Shown here: in pieces, positions 3,752 to 7,285 of the stretch | How the letters are laid out: each line of letters starts with the position of its first letter | How positions within the stretch are numbered: the stretch's first letter is position 1 | Assembly (NCBI GenBank): GCA_027486155.1 | Contig: JAIXPR010000389.1 | Location: 1-7,285 of the forward strand | Direction: 5' to 3' | Length of the DNA: 7,285 nucleotides | DNA from: Pseudomonadota bacterium | GTDB taxonomy: Bacteria > Bdellovibrionota_C > UBA2361 > OMII01 | Program-made: the position numbers and the translations under genes | The notes under the pieces: model-generated | Seen by the model: the letters and a program-made list of their open reading frames with translations, nothing else | Told to the model about the DNA's origin: nothing | The model's database searches: none

Positions 3752-6700
3752 ATGACATCAAAAATCAAGACCAATCTCAGACTCCGTAATAGTTACTCCA
3801 AGATCGGCGAAGTAGCCGAAATCCCAAATCTGATAGGAATTCAAAAGAGCTCGTACGAGCGGTTCCTTCAATCCAATGTAGAACCAGAGAAGAGAGAAGA
3901 AGTAGGTCTTCAAAAGGTCTTCAAATCTGTCTTCCCAATTCGTGATTACAATAATACCGCATCCCTTGAGTTTGTATCGTACAACCTCGGAACTCCGAAG
4001 TACGACCAAGACGAGTGTCGCGACCGTGGAATGACGTGGGCAGCTCCACTTCGTGTCACCATCCAACTCGTCCTTTGGGATGTAAACCCAGAGACCGGCG
4101 CTCGTAACCTTAGCGCCCTCAAAGAGGACGTCGTTTACTTCGGTGAGATCCCGCTCATGACCGAGCGCGGAACCTTCGTCATCAACGGAACTGAGCGTGT
4201 TATCGTTTCTCAGCTCCACCGTTCGCCAGGTGTGTTCTTCGACCACGATGATGGAAAGAGCCACGTATCAGGCAAGCTTCTCTATTCGGCTCGTATCATC
4301 CCGTACCGTGGTTCGTGGATCGATTTCGAGTTCGACGTGAAGGATGTTCTCCACGTTCGTATCGATCGCCGTCGTAAGTTGAACGCCACCGTTCTTCTCC
4401 GCGCGATCGGAATGACCGCTGACGATATCGCTTCGACTTACTATAAGACCGACACGGTCATTTTCGGAGCTAAGGGACTCGTTACCAAGGAGTTCCGTCC
4501 AGATCAATTGGAAGGCCAGAAGGCTGTCCGCGAGATCAAGGCTAACGGCAAGGTACTCGTTAAACAGGGCGGTAAGTTCAACAAGGCTGTTATCCGACGC
4601 CTCAAAGAGGCTGAGGTTACTGAGATCGAGATCGGCCCAGAAGCTGTTGTTGGCATGATCGCAGCTGAGACGGTTGTTCAAGCTACTGAGGATATCGTTA
4701 ATTCCAAGAGCGGCGAGGTTATCGCTGAGAAGGGTGAGGTTCTCGTTGGCTGGGATGTTATCCGCGAGCGCGTGGGATCCGCCGTTCTTGAGCTCGATGA
4801 GAAGGAAGCTAAGTCGATCTGTGAGCGTTTCGAAGTTATCGTTAACGCCGGCGATGAGCTCAAGGGCGATAAGGTTAACTCAAAGGGTGAGATGGTGGAG
4901 AAGGGTAAGATCACCCTTCAACGCGAGCTTGGCCTCGATCGTATCCGGGTTCTCTACCTCGACGACAACCACATCGGTGAGTCGCTGTGGAAGACCCTGG
5001 TATCGGACAAGATGTCGGGCGATAACTCGCTCTACTCACGACTCTCGGGTCGTCCAACGATCGACAGCTTGATTGAGATCTACCGACGTTTACGTCCGGG
5101 AGACCCTCCTCGTCCAGAGACAGCGCAAGCTACCTTCAAAAACCTCTTCTTTAATCCTGATCGATACGATCTCTCTGACATCGGTCGATACAAGATGAAC
5201 CACAAGCTCTACATCTCGCAGGGCCGTGAGGCTCCGCCGATGGATCAGGGCGTTCTTTCTCCTGAGGACATCAAAGAGACCGTTCGTTACCTTCTTGAGC
5301 TCCGTAACTCGACGGACGGTCAGAGGTACTCGATCGATGACATCGACCACCTCGGCAACCGACGCGTTCGCGCCGTAGGTGAGTTGATTGAGAACCAATA
5401 CCGAATCGGCCTCGTTCGTATGGAGCGAGCCGTGAAGGAGCGTATGGGTATGCAGGACATCGATACCCTCGTTCCTCAGGACCTCATTAACTACAAGCCG
5501 GTAGCGGCTGTGGTGAAGGAGTTCTACGGTTCTTCGCAGCTTTCACAGTTCATGGACCAGACGAATCCGCTTTCCGAGGTGACTCATAAGCGTCGTCTCT
5601 CAGCCCTTGGACCAGGTGGACTTACTCGTGACCGCGCGGGCTTCGAGGTTCGTGACGTTAACGCGACTCACTACGGACGTATCTGTCCGATTGAGACGCC
5701 GGAAGGTCCGAACATCGGTCTTATCGCGTCCCTCGCTGTGTACGCTCGTGTAAACGAGTTCGGATTCGTTGAGACTCCATACCGCGTCGTTGATAACAAC
5801 GGCCGTGTATCGGATGACATCGTGTACCTCTCAGCGCTTGAGGAAGAGCGTGAGACGATCGCTCCAGCTTCTATCCCGATGGATAAGAAGGGGAACATCG
5901 AGGAGCAGAACGTACCGGTACGCCGTAACGGTGAGTACCTTCTCGTTCCACCTCCAGAGGTGACGAAGCTTGATGTCAGCCCGAAGCAGATCGTTTCAGT
6001 TGCCGCATCCCTCATTCCGTTCCTTGAGAACGACGACGCTAACCGCGCGTTGATGGGATCGAACATGCAACGTCAGGCTGTACCGTGCTTGCGAGCACAG
6101 GCTCCGCTCGTCGGAACCGGAATGGAGCACATCGTTGCTCGTGACTCCGGGGCGACGGTCGTAGCTAAGCGCGCCGGCCGAGTAGTGTCCGTTGAGTCTG
6201 AGCGTATCGTTATCAAGGCTGACAAGACTGGGGATGACGCGCTCGACACGGGCGTAGATATCTACAAGCTTGTTAAGTACCGGCGTTCGAACCAGAACAC
6301 CTGTATCACCCAGCGTCCTATTGTGCGCGTTGGTGAGAAGATCGGCGCTAACGAAGTTATCGCTGACGGACCATCGACAGATATGGCGGAGCTCGCCCTC
6401 GGTCAGAACTGTGTGGTCGCGTTCATGCCATGGAACGGCTACAACTTCGAGGACTCCGTATTGATCAGCGAAAACCTCGTAAAGAAGGATGTGTTCACAT
6501 CCGTTCACATCGAGGAGTTCGAGTGTATCGCTCGTGATACCAAGCTCGGAAAGGAAGAGATTACTCGAGACATTCCGAACGTTGGTGAAGAGGCTCTTAA
6601 GAACCTCGACGAGTCCGGAATCATCCGTATCGGAGCTGAGGTTAAGCCAGGCGATATCATCGTTGGTAAGATCACTCCAAAGAGCGAGACCCAGCTCAGC

Positions 6701-7285
6701 CCAGAAGAGAAGCTCCTCCGAGCTATCTTCGGAGAGAAGGCAGGAGAGGTTCGTGATAGCAGCTTGAAACTCCCACCTGGAGTTGAGGGAACTATCATCT
6801 CCGCTCAGGTATTCTCCCGCAAGGGCACTGATAAGGACGAGCGCACAATCGAGCTTGAGAAGCGAGAGATCTCTCTCCTTGAGCAAGATCAGCGTGACGA
6901 GATCAACATCCTTCGTGACGCCGCGATGAGGGAGATCATTGAGCTTCTCGATGGCAAGTCCACGACAGCTCGTTTGATAGACGACAAGCGTAATGAGCTT
7001 ATCGCCAAGGACGCGAAGCTCTCGGCTGAGTTGCTTAACTCCGTATCGTTCGAGTACCTCCGAGATATCCAAGTCGGAGACGAGGCGATTCAGAGCCAGA
7101 TCAACAAGGTGGTTGTTCGTACCGGTCAGTTGATCAACAACAAGCGCGCGTACCTCAACGAGAAGATCAAGCGTCTCAAGGAGGGTGATGAGCTTGCGCC
7201 TGGAATCATCAAGATGGTTAAGGTGTTCGTCGCTACCAAGCGTAAGATCCAGGTAGGTGATAAGGTGGCGGGTCGTCACGGAAAC
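3752..7285 (+). CDS. rpoB: DNA-directed RNA polymerase subunit beta (3' end cut by window)
   Basis: RpoB forms one pincer and half of the active centre of RNA polymerase. The 1178 residues present run from the N-terminus to GDKVAGRHGN, just short of the second catalytic lysine (E. coli K1073 region); about the last 200 residues are missing. The protrusion and lobe include RGTFVINGTERVIVSQLHRS (about 138-157). The rifampicin region begins GSSQLSQFMDQTNPLSEVTH (593-612) and keeps D602, H612 and S617, equivalents of E. coli D516, H526 and S531, so sensitivity is expected. YGRICPIETPEGPNIGLI ends at I658. The NFEDS motif gives E900 and D901, and K1171 matches E. coli K1065. A charged helical insert lies at about 1033-1143, like the second insert of E. 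coli RpoB. Numbering runs about 86 residues ahead of E. coli by the rifampicin region, nearly all gained between 152 and 590. The ATG is the only good start after the in-frame TAG at 3737; its ribosome-binding site is weak. Confidence 0.98.
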   Translation, partial: MTSKIKTNLRLRNSYSKIGEVAEIPNLIGIQKSSYERFLQSNVEPEKREEVGLQKVFKSVFPIRDYNNTASLEFVSYNLGTPKYDQDECRDRGMTWAAPLRVTIQLVLWDVNPETGARNLSALKEDVVYFGEIPLMTERGTFVINGTERVIVSQLHRSPGVFFDHDDGKSHVSGKLLYSARIIPYRGSWIDFEFDVKDVLHVRIDRRRKLNATVLLRAIGMTADDIASTYYKTDTVIFGAKGLVTKEFRPDQLEGQKAVREIKANGKVLVKQGGKFNKAVIRRLKEAEVTEIEIGPEAVVGMIAAETVVQATEDIVNSKSGEVIAEKGEVLVGWDVIRERVGSAVLELDEKEAKSICERFEVIVNAGDELKGDKVNSKGEMVEKGKITLQRELGLDRIRVLYLDDNHIGESLWKTLVSDKMSGDNSLYSRLSGRPTIDSLIEIYRRLRPGDPPRPETAQATFKNLFFNPDRYDLSDIGRYKMNHKLYISQGREAPPMDQGVLSPEDIKETVRYLLELRNSTDGQRYSIDDIDHLGNRRVRAVGELIENQYRIGLVRMERAVKERMGMQDIDTLVPQDLINYKPVAAVVKEFYGSSQLSQFMDQTNPLSEVTHKRRLSALGPGGLTRDRAGFEVRDVNATHYGRICPIETPEGPNIGLIASLAVYARVNEFGFVETPYRVVDNNGRVSDDIVYLSALEEERETIAPASIPMDKKGNIEEQNVPVRRNGEYLLVPPPEVTKLDVSPKQIVSVAASLIPFLENDDANRALMGSNMQRQAVPCLRAQAPLVGTGMEHIVARDSGATVVAKRAGRVVSVESERIVIKADKTGDDALDTGVDIYKLVKYRRSNQNTCITQRPIVRVGEKIGANEVIADGPSTDMAELALGQNCVVAFMPWNGYNFEDSVLISENLVKKDVFTSVHIEEFECIARDTKLGKEEITRDIPNVGEEALKNLDESGIIRIGAEVKPGDIIVGKITPKSETQLSPEEKLLRAIFGEKAGEVRDSSLKLPPGVEGTIISAQVFSRKGTDKDERTIELEKREISLLEQDQRDEINILRDAAMREIIELLDGKSTTARLIDDKRNELIAKDAKLSAELLNSVSFEYLRDIQVGDEAIQSQINKVVVRTGQLINNKRAYLNEKIKRLKEGDELAPGIIKMVKVFVATKRKIQVGDKVAGRHGN

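Noticed and set aside
3758..4681. Two further minus-strand open frames (168 and 137 codons) antisense to rpoB
   Set aside because: They are shadows of the rpoB frame with no start-site signals and no recognisable domains.
5996..7279. A 427-codon open frame on the minus strand inside rpoB
   Set aside because: It lies fully antisense to a clear, conserved RpoB. Its length follows from rpoB rarely using codons whose reverse complements are stops, and its leucine- and valine-rich product resembles no family I recognise.

Overview
The window is a bacterial housekeeping locus: secE-nusG-rplK-rplA-rplJ-rplL-rpoB, all on the + strand and in the classical order. It couples protein export (SecE), transcription elongation (NusG, RNA polymerase beta) and the factor-binding parts of the 50S ribosome (L11, L1, L10, L7/L12). 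The RpoB sequence carries a coiled-coil insert before its C-terminal catalytic region, as in Proteobacteria, and an enlarged N-terminal lobe. SecE is the short single-membrane-segment form. I infer a Gram-negative bacterium of deltaproteobacterial or Bdellovibrionota-like affinity, with moderate GC. I cannot name a genus.

Layout: positions 1-41 hold a possible 3' end of an unrecognised gene. Positions 42-219 hold no recognisable gene; neither tuf, tRNA-Trp nor rpmG, common neighbours upstream of secE, is visible. secE (220-444) and nusG (483-1034) follow closely, then rplK (1085-1510). A 148-base, strongly self-complementary gap precedes rplA (1659-2360). rplJ (2373-2927) starts only 12 bases after rplA, and rplL (3004-3393) comes 76 bases later. 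A 358-base gap with a run of hairpins (3394-3751) separates rplL from rpoB (3752-7285), which runs off the right edge just before its last catalytic lysine motif.

How it works together: L11 and L1 sit at the two stalk bases of the 50S subunit, and L10 carries the L7/L12 dimers that recruit translation factors. NusG binds RNA polymerase, of which RpoB is a catalytic subunit, and can link it to the ribosome. These operons are usually controlled by L1 and L10 binding their own mRNA. Here the usual place for an L10 leader is too short, while two non-coding gaps (rplK-rplA and rplL-rpoB) are highly structured. These gaps are the most interesting part of the window.

I found no mobile element, CRISPR array, defence system or clearly new biological system. 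The points worth a second look are the two structured gaps, an apparent internal duplication in the RpoB N-terminal lobe, and a replaced tryptophan in the SecE signature.
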